Assembly (NCBI RefSeq): GCF_000012365.1
Contig: NC_007650.1
Location: 1,302,001 to 1,366,000, forward strand
DNA length: 64,000 nt
Source of the DNA: Burkholderia thailandensis E264
GTDB lineage: Bacteria; Pseudomonadota; Gammaproteobacteria; Burkholderiales; Burkholderiaceae
Direction of reading: 5' to 3'
Shown: piece after piece, positions 35,360-43,974 of the stretch
Layout: every line of letters starts with the position of its first letter
Numbering within the stretch: position 1 is the stretch's first letter
Notes under the pieces: generated by a model
Told to the model about the DNA's origin: nothing
Database searches by the model: none
Seen by the model: only the letters and a program-made list of their open reading frames with translations
Position numbers and translations under genes: made by a program

Positions 35360-35984
35360 CCGTCGTCGGCCGCGGCACCGGCGCGATTTCGACGCGCCGG
35401 TTCTTCGCGCGCCCGGCGTCGTCCGAATTCGGGCTGACCGGCTGTTCGGAGCCGAACGCGGCCGCGAACACCGACGACGCCGGCACGCCTTCGTCGATGA
35501 ACGCGCGCGTCACCGTCAGCGCGCGTTTCGCCGACAATTCCCAGTTGTCGGCGAAGCGGCGGTTGCCCGCGCGCACTTGCAGGTCGTCCGCGAAGCCGCT
35601 CACCATCAGGATCTCGTGATTCGCGTCGAGGTAGGCCGCGAGCGGCCCGGCGAGGCTCTTCAGCAGATCGCGCCCCGCGGGCTGCAATTCGTCGGAATTC
35701 AACGCGAACAGCACGCTGCCGCTGATGCCGATGCGCCCGTTGACGAGCGTCACGCGTCCCGCCGCGAGCGGGCCCGCCAGCGCCTGTTCGAGCGTCTTGC
35801 GGCGCTGCGATTCCCATTGCCGCTGCCGGACCTCGGCGTCGAGCTTCGACGAGAGTTCCAACTGCACGCCGATCACGCCGACGAGGATCAGCACGAACGC
35901 GCCGAGCAGCACCGACATCAGGTCGCCGAACGCGGCCCAGATCGGCGCGCTCGGCTCGACGCCGCCGTCGATTTCGTCGCTCAT
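35337..35984 (-). CDS. MotB/ZorB-like membrane protein with OmpA domain
   Basis: A 215-residue protein with a short cytoplasmic N-terminus, one membrane helix (FGDLMSVLLGAFVLILVGVIGV, residues about 19-40) and a periplasmic OmpA-like peptidoglycan-binding domain (SGSVLFALNSDELQPAGRD, ANHEILMVSGFADDLQVR, NWELSAKRALTVTRAFIDEG). Asp21 at the start of the helix matches the proton-binding Asp of MotB and ZorB. Length and layout fit a stator B subunit. Its start overlaps the DUF802 stop by ATGA, so the two are made in fixed ratio. Confidence 0.85.
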   Translation of the reverse strand: MSDEIDGGVEPSAPIWAAFGDLMSVLLGAFVLILVGVIGVQLELSSKLDAEVRQRQWESQRRKTLEQALAGPLAAGRVTLVNGRIGISGSVLFALNSDELQPAGRDLLKSLAGPLAAYLDANHEILMVSGFADDLQVRAGNRRFADNWELSAKRALTVTRAFIDEGVPASSVFAAAFGSEQPVSPNSDDAGRAKNRRVEIAPVPRPTTGDGEQRE

Positions 35985-38317
35985 GCTGCTTCGGCTCCGG
36001 CGGATGCGCGCTTGCCGGCCGCGCGCTGCAGCTCTTCGATGATCTGCTTCTGCGACATCATGCTCAGGTCGATCACCTCGCGCGCCTGCGCGACGTAATA
36101 CGCGAGCTGCTCGTCGCTGCGGACGAGCGACTTGTCGAGCGCGGCCTCGATGCGTTGCAGGTGCGCGACGAGCTTGTCGTTCGATTCGCCGAACGACTGG
36201 ACGGCCGCGCCGAGCGCGTCGCCGAGGCTCGCGACCTCGACCGCGCTGCCCGTGACCTGCGCGGCGATCGCACCGAGCCTGTCGGTCTCGGCGCCGACCT
36301 TGTCCGTGAACTGTGTGCCAACGCGCTGCAGCAGATCCGAGGAAGTCGCGACGAGCGCATCGACGGCCGCGCGCTGCTCGGTCGACGCGTGATTGACCGC
36401 ATCGAGCAGCGTTTCGAGCGTCGCGAGCATCCGGCTGCGCTCTTCGAGCATCGCGGTGTCGCGAACCATGCTGTCCGAGAGTTTCTGGCGCAGCTCGGCG
36501 ACCACTTCGGCCGCGGCCTTCGGCGCTTCCGACGCGGCCTGCACGAGCCGCGAGATCTCGGCGATCGTGTCGCTCGCGTGCGCTTGCGTGTGGGCGGAGA
36601 TGTCGCGTGCGGTTTGCGCGAGCGCGTCGCAGATCGTCTGTTGACGGTTCGCCGCTTGCGCGGTGGCTTGCTCCCACTCCGTGCCGAGCTTCGCGGCGAT
36701 CGACGCGAGCGAATCGGTCCATGCCGACAGGCGTTGCTCATCGCGCGATTCGAGCGCGATTTGCAGGTTCGAATGCGATTCGCCGATCGAGCGCAGCAGC
36801 GATGCGGCGTGCTGTTCGAGCGCCGAAGCTTGAGCCGAGATGTCGCGCGACGTTTGCGCGAGCGCGTCGCAGATCGTCTGTTGACGGTTCGCCGCCTGCG
36901 CGGTGGCGTGCTCCCACTCCGTGCCGAGCTTCGCGGCGATCGACGCGAGCGAATCGGTCCATGCGGTCAGGCGTTGCTCATCGCGCGATTCGAGTTGCGT
37001 TTGCAGGCCCGCATGCGACTCGCCGATCGTGCGCAGCAGCGCCGCCGAGTGCCGCTCGAACGTCGCGGCGGCCGCCCCCAGTGCCTGCCGGTTGCGCTCG
37101 GCGTGCGCGCCGTTCGCTTGCTCCTGCTGCGCGAGCGCATCGCGCCACGCCGCCGCCACGCCGCTCGCCGTCGCGTCGAAGCGTGCCGAAACGCTGTCCA
37201 GCAGGTTCGCCGAGCGCCGATCGAGCGATTCGGCGAAACGGTCGACCGAGCCTTGCAGGCGCTCCGCGAGCGCGTCGCTCGAGCGCTGATGCTCGGCGAG
37301 CGCGTGGCGCCAGACGTCCGCGACGTTGGCCGCGGTCGCTTCGAAGCCGGCCGACAGCCCGTCAAGCTGCCGCTCCACCGCGCGCGTGACGGCGTCGTGC
37401 AGCGCGGCCGTCTCGCGCGCGAGCCCGGCCATCGTGGTCTCCATCACGGGTTGCAGCGCCGAGCCGGCGGCGCGCGCGCTTTGCGCGACGCTGTCCATGA
37501 GCGATTGGCCGACCGACGACGCGAGGCGCGCGTACGTCTCTTCCGCCTTGCCGAGAAACGCTTGCTGGCCGGCGATCTGCCGTTCGGCCGACGCGGCGCT
37601 CTGCTGCTCGAGCGCCGTCATCATCGTCTGCAACCGGTCGACGAGCGTCGGCATCATGTCGGCTTGCCGCTGCAGGAGTCTGAAGGTTTCGTCGCGCTGA
37701 TGCGCGTGCGAATGGACGCGCAGCGTCGTCGCGATCGTCGCGTCGAGCGCTTGCGCGGCATCGAGCCGCTCGCGCCGGCACAGCGCGGACAGCAGACCCA
37801 GCATCGCCGACGTCGCCACGCCGGCGATCGACGTGCCGAACGCGAACCCGAGCCCCTTGACGGGCGAGGCGAGCGACGCGCGGATCGCTTGCAGGTCCGT
37901 CGCGCTTTCGAGCGCGGCGCCCGTGCCTCGGAGCGTCATCACCATCCCGATGAGCGTGCCCAGCATGCCGAGCAGCACGAGCAGGCCGACCAGATACGGG
38001 GTCAGCGCGGGGCCGGGCAGCGCGACGTGCTCGCCTTCGATGCGCGCGCGCACCGCGTGGCGCAGGCTCGGATGCAGCCGTTCGAGCCACGCGCCGAGCG
38101 TCGGCGGCGGCTCGGACAGCTCCGCCACCGCATGCGCGAGCGTCGACGTGGCCTGCTGGTAGCGGCGCAATTCGAGCGCGCCGGCGAGATAGCAGGCGGC
38201 GATGACCAGCGTGACGGCGAGCGCGACGGGGTTCGAGACGGCATAGCCGGCGCCGATCCAGCAAACGGCGGCGAGACCGGCGAAAAAGACGACGAGATGA
38301 ACGTGAAATCTGGACAT
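35981..38317 (-). CDS. DUF802 protein: MotA/TolQ/ZorA-like channel with long helical tail
   Basis: A 778-residue inner-membrane protein. Four helices are predicted (about 8-25, 30-48, 107-130, 154-178); the last two, LVGLLVLLGMLGTLIGMVM and GLGFAFGTSIAGVATSAMLG, resemble the proton-channel helices of MotA, TolQ and ExbB. Residues about 185-760 are Ala/Gln/Glu-rich and helical, a predicted cytoplasmic coiled coil like the tail of ZorA. Two 80-residue copies (427-506 and 507-586) are tandem repeats. It follows the DUF3348 gene by 10 bases and overlaps the MotB-like gene. I infer an ion-driven rotary complex; its purpose is unknown. Confidence 0.82.
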   Translation of the reverse strand: MSRFHVHLVVFFAGLAAVCWIGAGYAVSNPVALAVTLVIAACYLAGALELRRYQQATSTLAHAVAELSEPPPTLGAWLERLHPSLRHAVRARIEGEHVALPGPALTPYLVGLLVLLGMLGTLIGMVMTLRGTGAALESATDLQAIRASLASPVKGLGFAFGTSIAGVATSAMLGLLSALCRRERLDAAQALDATIATTLRVHSHAHQRDETFRLLQRQADMMPTLVDRLQTMMTALEQQSAASAERQIAGQQAFLGKAEETYARLASSVGQSLMDSVAQSARAAGSALQPVMETTMAGLARETAALHDAVTRAVERQLDGLSAGFEATAANVADVWRHALAEHQRSSDALAERLQGSVDRFAESLDRRSANLLDSVSARFDATASGVAAAWRDALAQQEQANGAHAERNRQALGAAAATFERHSAALLRTIGESHAGLQTQLESRDEQRLTAWTDSLASIAAKLGTEWEHATAQAANRQQTICDALAQTSRDISAQASALEQHAASLLRSIGESHSNLQIALESRDEQRLSAWTDSLASIAAKLGTEWEQATAQAANRQQTICDALAQTARDISAHTQAHASDTIAEISRLVQAASEAPKAAAEVVAELRQKLSDSMVRDTAMLEERSRMLATLETLLDAVNHASTEQRAAVDALVATSSDLLQRVGTQFTDKVGAETDRLGAIAAQVTGSAVEVASLGDALGAAVQSFGESNDKLVAHLQRIEAALDKSLVRSDEQLAYYVAQAREVIDLSMMSQKQIIEELQRAAGKRASAGAEAA
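36560..37039. repeat. Two tandem 240-bp repeats inside the DUF802 gene
   Basis: Units at 36560-36799 and 36800-37039 repeat with a period of exactly 240 bases (80 codons). The core (for example 36611-36720 against 36851-36960) differs at only a few positions, well below what separate evolution of a coiled coil would leave. The unit keeps frame, so copy number could change tail length without breaking the gene. Confidence 0.9.
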
Positions 38318-38327
38318 GGGAGCCCGG

Positions 38328-39092
38328 TTAGCTGGCGCGAAGGGCGGCGAGCAGCCCTTCGACCGGTTGAAAACGAATGTCTAGCTCGGCAAGCAGCACG
38401 CTCTGCATATCCGCGCGGAACGCGTCAAGCCATGCGTCCGGCGCGGGGGCGGCGGGGTCTGTCGCGGCATGGGGATCGGCGTCAGGACCGGCACCGGCCT
38501 CGGCAACGCGCTGCCGCTCGGCCTGGCGCAGGCGCTCGAAGTACGCGCCGAGCAGCTTCGGCACGGACGCGAAGAGGCTGCGCTCGCGGGCGACGAGCGC
38601 GCGCTCCATCGTCGCGTCGAGCACCGCGAGCCGGGCGAGCGCGGGCGTTCGCCCGGCCATCGTCTGGCGCAGGCGGTTGCGCAGATCGCCGATGTCGATC
38701 TCCATCGCCTGTTGAATCGACAGGTAGTCGTGCCGAAAGAGCGTGAAATCGGCGGGCGCGTCGTTCGGCGCGCCGCGTGGGGCGCCGCGAGCGCCGCCGT
38801 CGCGTGGGGCGGCGAACGCGCCCGCGCGGGCGATCGCCTTCGCGAGAGACGCGCGCACGCGCGCGCCCTGGCCGTGCGGGTCGTCGCTGGCGGGGCGCGC
38901 GCCGGCCGCGGCGACGGGCGGACTCACGCTGAGCGCGGACGACAGCGCGATCGCGTCGGTCCACGCGAGCCATTGGCTCAGCCGGTCCGACAGCGGCTGC
39001 CCGGACGGCGGAACGTCGGCGTCCGCGAGGCGAGCGAGCAGGCGGATCAGCGTCGGGCCGCCGAGCGCGCTACGTTGCGGGACTTGCACCAT
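38328..39092 (-). CDS. DUF3348-type protein, first gene of the motor-like operon
   Basis: A 254-residue soluble protein. It starts MVQVPQRSALGGPTLIRLLA, which I recall as the beginning of DUF3348 proteins, and continues with PLSDRLSQWLAWTDAIALSS and a helical C-terminal part (FRHDYLSIQQAMEIDIGDLR, LDATMERALVARERSLFASV). It has no signal peptide or membrane segment. I take ATG 39092 because the longer frame reads through Arg-rich sequence. It is the promoter-proximal gene of the operon leading to DUF802, the MotB-like gene and DUF2894. Function is unknown; a regulatory or cytoplasmic assembly partner is plausible. Confidence 0.75.
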   Translation of the reverse strand: MVQVPQRSALGGPTLIRLLARLADADVPPSGQPLSDRLSQWLAWTDAIALSSALSVSPPVAAAGARPASDDPHGQGARVRASLAKAIARAGAFAAPRDGGARGAPRGAPNDAPADFTLFRHDYLSIQQAMEIDIGDLRNRLRQTMAGRTPALARLAVLDATMERALVARERSLFASVPKLLGAYFERLRQAERQRVAEAGAGPDADPHAATDPAAPAPDAWLDAFRADMQSVLLAELDIRFQPVEGLLAALRAS

Positions 39093-39347
39093 GCGGCGAG
39101 TGTCTGTGTCAAAAAAAGGCAGCAGTTTACACGTTGGCGACGCTCGGGCAGGAGTTCTTGATGAGGGCCGGGCGGCGGGGGGCTTCGGCGGGGCGATGCG
39201 CGGCACCGGCGGATGCCGGCGCGCCCGGCCAGGCGGCGCGCGCAATCTGACCGCGGACCGCGTGGGCCGGGCGGCCGTCAGTCGTCCGGTGCAATCGGCT
39301 AACATACGCCCCGCGTGATTTTTCCCCGACCAGACGGAGCGTTTCCC

Positions 39348-39680
39348 GTGATTCAGCCGACCGTAGTATTCAAGGACAACCTCGCCCAACTGCCCGCGAT
39401 CGACGGCATCGAGCGCATCGACCTCGTCGACGGCGGCGGCGCGGTGATCGCCAGCATCGAGAACAAGCCGGGCAAGCAAGGCTCCCTGGCGGTCTATCAC
39501 TATCTGCGCGAGGCGTTCGGCACGCTCGATGCACGAGCCGCCGAGCACGGCCTCGCGGTGTTCGCCGAGCACACCGCCGATGCGCGCCATCGCCCGGGCG
39601 CGCATCCGAACGTCGACCGGCTGCTCGCGATCGCGGCGGGCGGCGATGCGCTGCGCATCGACGTCGTCGCGCGAGGCTGA
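39348..39680 (+). CDS. DUF2322-family protein
   Basis: A small 110-residue protein of the DUF2322 family: FKDNLAQLPAIDGIERIDLV, IENKPGKQGSLAVYHYLREA and HTADARHRPGAHPNVDRLL are its conserved blocks. I place the start at GTG 39348 with GGAG upstream, since family members begin just before this point; GTG 39315 would add 11 residues. It diverges from the DUF3348 operon. No function is known for the family. Confidence 0.82.
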   Translation: MIQPTVVFKDNLAQLPAIDGIERIDLVDGGGAVIASIENKPGKQGSLAVYHYLREAFGTLDARAAEHGLAVFAEHTADARHRPGAHPNVDRLLAIAAGGDALRIDVVARG

Positions 39681-40039
39681 CGCGTTTCGTGCGGGCGACG
39701 GCGGCGCGCCGCGCCGTGACGCCGAGGGCCTGCCGCGGACGCTGACCGGGCTGCCCGGCGCAAGCGCTTCGGCAAGGTGGCCGTGCGCGTCGGGCACGGC
39801 GCGCCGTCAGTTCACCGCGCATGCGCATGCGTGCGCTTGCGCCCGCGCGGGCGGCGCGATGTCCATCCGGCGCGCGCGGCCGGTCGCCGCCTGGCGCGCT
39901 GTTGCGCTTGCGGCGCGACGGCGCATCGCCGCCGGTTCGACGGAAAGGGGCGCTTGCCGTCGATGCCGAAACGACGCGATCGCCACGTGCTCGCCGGTCG
40001 AATCGCATGGATGAAACGAATCGACGAGCGTTCGCCATG

Positions 40040-40056
40040 TTGATTCGGCGAATCAA
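40040..40056. promoter_or_regulatory. Palindrome TTGATTC-N3-GAATCAA, copy 1
   Basis: TTGATTCGGCGAATCAA is a perfect inverted repeat around its central base. A near-identical sequence stands 317 bases downstream. Possible operator or part of a small repeated element. Confidence 0.45.
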
Positions 40057-40356
40057 TGTCGAATGCCGATCGACGGAAAATTGAAATCGGTTTGGCGAGT
40101 CGGCATTCGACGTGTTTTCGAAATCTCGCCTTTGAAACGTTACGGCTGCGCCCGGCATGCGCGAGGCGGCCGATTGGCGCTTCCATTCCGGTGTGCCGGC
40201 GGGCTGCGGCGGCCATCGAAGCCTTGCCGCATCGGCTCCAGCGGCGGACGTCCGAGCGTCGAAAGACGGCTGCGCGAAAACGCTCTGCCGCTCGGCAGGC
40301 ACGCGCGCATCCCGATTTGTTTTCAAGGGCGTCATGCGGAATCCAATCAAATTGAC

Positions 40357-40373
40357 TTGATTCGCGGAATCAA
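40357..40373. promoter_or_regulatory. Palindrome TTGATTC-N3-GAATCAA, copy 2
   Basis: TTGATTCGCGGAATCAA, with 7-base arms, lies 63 bases before the CoA-transferase start. AATCAA just upstream (40345-40350) adds a third inverted half-site. Its position is suitable for an operator of that gene. Confidence 0.45.
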
Positions 40374-40435
40374 CGTTGACACTCGAATTGCGCGGGAAAT
40401 AATCTTGCGGCGATATCGTCAAGCCGAGGGCGTCA

Positions 40436-41854
40436 ATGTTCGATTTTTCTTCTTTGCCTCAATCGGAGCAGTCCGGTCACGCGCGCACCGCCGCGTATCT
40501 GCGCGAAATCTGGCAGGCCGCGCACGGCGATCCCGAGCTTCTGCACGCGCTCGAATTCAGCGGCGCGGGCGCGTTGCCGTCGGTCTTCCCGGTTACCGAT
40601 TTCGCATCGGCCGCGATCGGCGCGGCGGGCGTCGCGCTTGCCGAATTCGTGCATCGCGCGACCGGCAAGCTGCCCGGCGTGCGCGTCGATCGCCGCTACG
40701 CGTCGATCTGGTTCGGTACATCGCTGCGCCCGCGCGGCTGGGACACGTCGCCCTTGTGGGATGCGATCGCGGGCGACTACCGCACGGCCGACGGCTGGAT
40801 CAGGCTGCACACGAACGCGCCGCACCATCGCGCCGCCGCGCTTGCCGTGCTCGGCGCGCGGCCCGACAGGCAGGCCGTGGCGCGCGCGGTCGAGCAGTGG
40901 CGCGGCGACGCGCTCGAATCGGCCGTCGTCGAGCATGGCGGCTGTGCGGCCGTCATGCGCACGGAGGACGAATGGGCGCGTCATCCGCAGGGGCGTGCGG
41001 TGCGCGCGGAGCCGCTGATGATTCGCGACGACGTGAACGTCGACGGCAAGCGGCCCGCGTGGCCGACGCAGGCCGGGCGGCCGCTCCTCGGCGTGCGCGT
41101 GCTCGATTTGACGCGCATCCTCGCGGGCCCCGTCGCGACGCGCTTTCTCGCGGGCTTCGGCGCGCAGGTGCTGCGCATCGATCCAATCGGCTGGGACGAG
41201 CCGGGCACGGTGCCCGAAGTCGTGCTGGGCAAGCGCTGCGCGCGCGTCGACCTGAAATCGGCGCAAGGGCGCGCGCTGCTGCGCCGCCTGATCGGCGAGG
41301 CCGACGTGATGGTCCACGGCTACCGGCCCGGCGCGCTCGATGGCCTCGGCTTCGACGCGCACGAGCGGCGACGGCTGAACCCCGGACTCGTCGACGTGTC
41401 GCTCGCCGCGTACGGCTGGAGCGGGCCGTGGCGCGGCCGCCGGGGCTTCGACAGCCTCGTGCAGACGAGCGCGGGCATCGTCGCGACGGGCATGCGCGAA
41501 ACCGGGGGCGCGCACCCGGTGCCGCTGCCCGTGCAGGCGCTCGACCACGGCGCCGGCTATCTGCTTGCCACCGCCGCGATTCGCGGTCTTTCGCACCGGC
41601 TCGCGACGGGCGCGGGAACGCGCGTGCGCGCGTCGCTCGCGCGAACGGCGGCGCTGCTCGTGTCGGGCGGCCTGCAGGAAGGGGGCCGGCCCCCGATCGC
41701 GCGGGAGACGGCGGGCGATCTCGACGAATGGTGCGAGCAGACGAGCTGGGGGCCGGCGCAGCGCGTGCGCGCGCCGGTGGCGATCGAGGGTGCGCCGGTG
41801 CGATGGCCGCATCCGGCGCGGGCGCTCGGCACGTCGCCCGCCGCATGGGCGTAG
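40436..41854 (+). CDS. CaiB/BaiF-type CoA-transferase (family III)
   Basis: A 472-residue cytosolic CoA-transferase. The conserved core starts at about residue 217 with RPLLGVRVLDLTRILAGPVATRFLAGFGAQVLRID, followed by KRCARVDLKSAQGRALLRRL and ADVMVHGYRPGALDGLGFD; the Asp that forms the acyl intermediate should be Asp224 in LDLTRILAGP. The first 210 residues form a less conserved N-terminal half, as in the longer members of the family. The substrate cannot be told from context: neighbours are a divergent SDR/LysR pair and a DUF2322 gene. ATG 40436 is the first Met; no strong Shine-Dalgarno sequence is present. Confidence 0.88.
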   Translation: MFDFSSLPQSEQSGHARTAAYLREIWQAAHGDPELLHALEFSGAGALPSVFPVTDFASAAIGAAGVALAEFVHRATGKLPGVRVDRRYASIWFGTSLRPRGWDTSPLWDAIAGDYRTADGWIRLHTNAPHHRAAALAVLGARPDRQAVARAVEQWRGDALESAVVEHGGCAAVMRTEDEWARHPQGRAVRAEPLMIRDDVNVDGKRPAWPTQAGRPLLGVRVLDLTRILAGPVATRFLAGFGAQVLRIDPIGWDEPGTVPEVVLGKRCARVDLKSAQGRALLRRLIGEADVMVHGYRPGALDGLGFDAHERRRLNPGLVDVSLAAYGWSGPWRGRRGFDSLVQTSAGIVATGMRETGGAHPVPLPVQALDHGAGYLLATAAIRGLSHRLATGAGTRVRASLARTAALLVSGGLQEGGRPPIARETAGDLDEWCEQTSWGPAQRVRAPVAIEGAPVRWPHPARALGTSPAAWA

Positions 41855-42056
41855 CCGGTGGCGGCCGGCGGGCGCGGGCGCGTTCGTCGCGGCGAAACTC
41901 GGGCATGCGGATGACACAGGCCGTCGCGCGGGGGCGGCGGCACGGGAATCGGTCGCGCGACCGCGCGTCGCATCGCGCGGCGGCGCGCGCGCGGCGATCG
42001 CCGGACGCCGCGCCGGCGCGTTCGCGCGCGGCCGAACCGGGCGGCCGCGCGCCCGC

Positions 42057-42800
42057 TCACGCGAGCCCGCCGTTCGCGCGCAGCACCTGCGCGTTGACCC
42101 AGCCGCCGTCCGGGCCGGCGAGAAACGACACGACGCCCGCGATGTCCTCCGGCTCGCCGAGGCGCTCGAGCGGCGGCATCTTCGCATAGCCCCGGATCTG
42201 CTCGTCCGTCTTGCCTTCGAGGAACAGCGCGGTCGCGACCGGGCCCGGCGCGACGACGTTCACGCTCACGCGGCGTCCGCGCAGTTCTTTCGCGAACACG
42301 TGCGAGAGCGCCTCGACCGCGCCCTTCGTCGCGTTGTAGAGCCCGTAGCCGGGCAGCTTCAGCGCGAGCGTCGTGGTCGAGAAGTTGATGACCCGGCCAC
42401 CGTCGGCCAGCCGCTTCGCCGCTTCACGCAGCGTGTTGAAGGTGCCGCGCACGTTGATGTCGAAAATCCGCTCGAATGCGTCGTCGGTGGCGTCGGCGAG
42501 CGGCCCGGTCTTCAGGATGCCCGCGTTGTTGACGAGCACGTCGACGCGGCCGAGCTGCTGCTCGACGGCGTCGAACATCCGGCGCACGTCGCCCGCGCGC
42601 GCGACGTCCGCTTGCACCGCGAGCGCGGCCGCGCCGCTCGCGCGCAGCTCGCCGACGAGCGCGTCGGCTTCGGCGCTGCTCGACGCGTAGTTGACGGCGA
42701 CCGCGAAGCCGTCGCGCGCGAGGCGCCGCGCGATGGCCGCGCCGATGCCGCGCGACGCGCCGGTGACGAGGGCGATTCGGGTGTCTGTCGTGGCGTTCAT
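42057..42800 (-). CDS. Short-chain dehydrogenase/reductase (SDR)
   Basis: A 247-residue classical SDR. The cofactor motif TGASRGIGAAIARRL (about 13-27), the structural NNAG and the catalytic YGLYNATK (Tyr-x3-Lys) are all present, with a Ser in FSTTTLALKL. Preference for NADP is suggested by the basic Arg after the glycine motif. ATG 42800 has GAGG eight bases upstream. The gene diverges from a LysR regulator with a clear operator between them, so it is probably that regulator's target. The substrate is unknown. Confidence 0.92.
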   Translation of the reverse strand: MNATTDTRIALVTGASRGIGAAIARRLARDGFAVAVNYASSSAEADALVGELRASGAAALAVQADVARAGDVRRMFDAVEQQLGRVDVLVNNAGILKTGPLADATDDAFERIFDINVRGTFNTLREAAKRLADGGRVINFSTTTLALKLPGYGLYNATKGAVEALSHVFAKELRGRRVSVNVVAPGPVATALFLEGKTDEQIRGYAKMPPLERLGEPEDIAGVVSFLAGPDGGWVNAQVLRANGGLA

Positions 42801-42869
42801 GATGTGTCCTCGGTGAAATGGGTGGGTGAGACGAATGATCGGCCATTCCATCGGGGGGATAATCATGGT

Positions 42870-42894
42870 CAAATGGATATCATCATTCCATTTG
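42870..42894. promoter_or_regulatory. LysR operator between SDR and LysR genes
   Basis: CAAATGG (42870-42876) and CCATTTG (42888-42894) form a perfect inverted repeat with an 11-base spacer, the T-N11-A geometry of LysR-type operators. It lies between the two divergent genes and should serve the regulator at 42921. Confidence 0.65.
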
Positions 42895-42920
42895 CTTTAA
42901 CGATACGCCGGGGCGCCTCG

Positions 42921-43823
42921 ATGGACCGATTTCAGGAAATGCAGGTTTTCGTGCGGATCGCCGAGCGGCAGAGCTTCAGCCGGGCGTCGGACGATCTGCA
43001 GATTCCGCGCGCGACCGTGACCAACCTGATGAAGCGGATGGAGGCGCGGCTCGGCACGCGGCTGCTCGAGCGGACGACGCGCACCGTGCGCCTCACGCAG
43101 GACGGGCAAGCGTACTACCGGCGCTGCGTGCGGCTGATCGCCGATCTGGAAGAGGCGGAAGGGGCGTTTCGCGACGCGGCGCCGAAGGGGCTGCTGCGCG
43201 TGAACCTGCAGGGCACGCTCGCGCGCTACTACGTCGTGCCGGCGCTGCCGGATTTTCTTGCGCGCTATCCGGGAATCCGGCTGCACATCGGCGAGGACGA
43301 CCGGTTCGTCGATCTGGTGCGCGAGGGCGTCGATTGCGTGCTGCGCTCGGGCAACCTGCAGGATTCGTCGATGGTCGGGCGGCGGGTCGCGCAGCTCGAG
43401 CAGGTGACGGTCGCGAGCCCCGGCTATCTCGCGCGGCACGGCGAGCCGGCCGATCTCGCCGCGCTGGCCGCGCATCGCGCGGTCGACTATGTGTCGAGCG
43501 CGACGGGCAAGCCGATGCCGCTCGAATTCACCGTCGACGGGCGCGTGACCGAGGTGCGGCTCGACGCGGCGATTTCCGTCGCGGGTGTCGAGCTCTACAC
43601 GGGCGCGGCCGTCGCGGGGCTCGGCATCGTCCAGGTGCCGCGCTACCGGATCGCCGACGAGCTGGCGCACGGGTGCCTGAAGATCGTGCTCGCCGCGTAT
43701 CCGCCGCCGCCGATGCCCGTGAGCGTGCTGTACCCGCAAAGCCGGCAGCTGTCGTCGCGGGTGCGGGTGTTCGCGCGCTGGCTGCGGGAGCGGTTCGAGG
43801 CGCTGGAGGCGGGGGCGGGGTGA
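42921..43823 (+). CDS. LysR-family regulator, divergent from the SDR gene
   Basis: A 300-residue regulator. The HTH is FVRIAERQSFSRASDDLQIP with RATVTNLMKRMEARLGTRLL, followed by a LysR substrate-binding domain (LLRVNLQGTLARYYVVPALP, VDLVREGVDCVLRSGNLQDS, TGAAVAGLGIVQVPRYRI). It belongs to the large CrgA/AaeR-like subgroup, often repressors of adjacent oxidoreductases. I choose ATG 42921; an in-frame ATG at 42870-42875 would lie in the operator. Expected to control the SDR and itself. Confidence 0.9.
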   Translation: MDRFQEMQVFVRIAERQSFSRASDDLQIPRATVTNLMKRMEARLGTRLLERTTRTVRLTQDGQAYYRRCVRLIADLEEAEGAFRDAAPKGLLRVNLQGTLARYYVVPALPDFLARYPGIRLHIGEDDRFVDLVREGVDCVLRSGNLQDSSMVGRRVAQLEQVTVASPGYLARHGEPADLAALAAHRAVDYVSSATGKPMPLEFTVDGRVTEVRLDAAISVAGVELYTGAAVAGLGIVQVPRYRIADELAHGCLKIVLAAYPPPPMPVSVLYPQSRQLSSRVRVFARWLRERFEALEAGAG

Positions 43824-43974
43824 CGGCGCGCGCGGCGCGGCGGGCCTTTCCGGTTCCATCTTGCGCGCACCGTCGCCGGCTCAGCCCGAAACGGCGAAAT
43901 TGTCCCTGTCGCGGCGGCCGCCGTGTCGCTAGATTCATCGTCGGCATCACGAACGAGCGATACAGGGGCGCACG

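Larger units (their letters stand above)
39681..40435. other. 755-bp A/T-richer intergenic region with paired palindromes
   Basis: No credible gene is present. It contains two similar palindromes (40040-40056 and 40357-40373, listed separately) and a 12-bp inverted repeat, GTCGAATGCCGA (40058-40069) and TCGGCATTCGAC (40100-40111). The lower G+C from about 40000 on, and these symmetric elements, suggest a regulatory region or an old insertion upstream of the CoA-transferase gene. Confidence 0.55.

Noticed and set aside
36560..37039. CRISPR array or transposon repeat
   Set aside because: The repeat is in frame inside one gene, with 240-bp units and no spacer pattern.
34643..39092. Full Zorya defence system
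   Set aside because: Only ZorA/ZorB-like genes are present; no ZorC EH-domain, helicase ZorD or HNH ZorE gene is nearby, so I call it ZorAB-like only.
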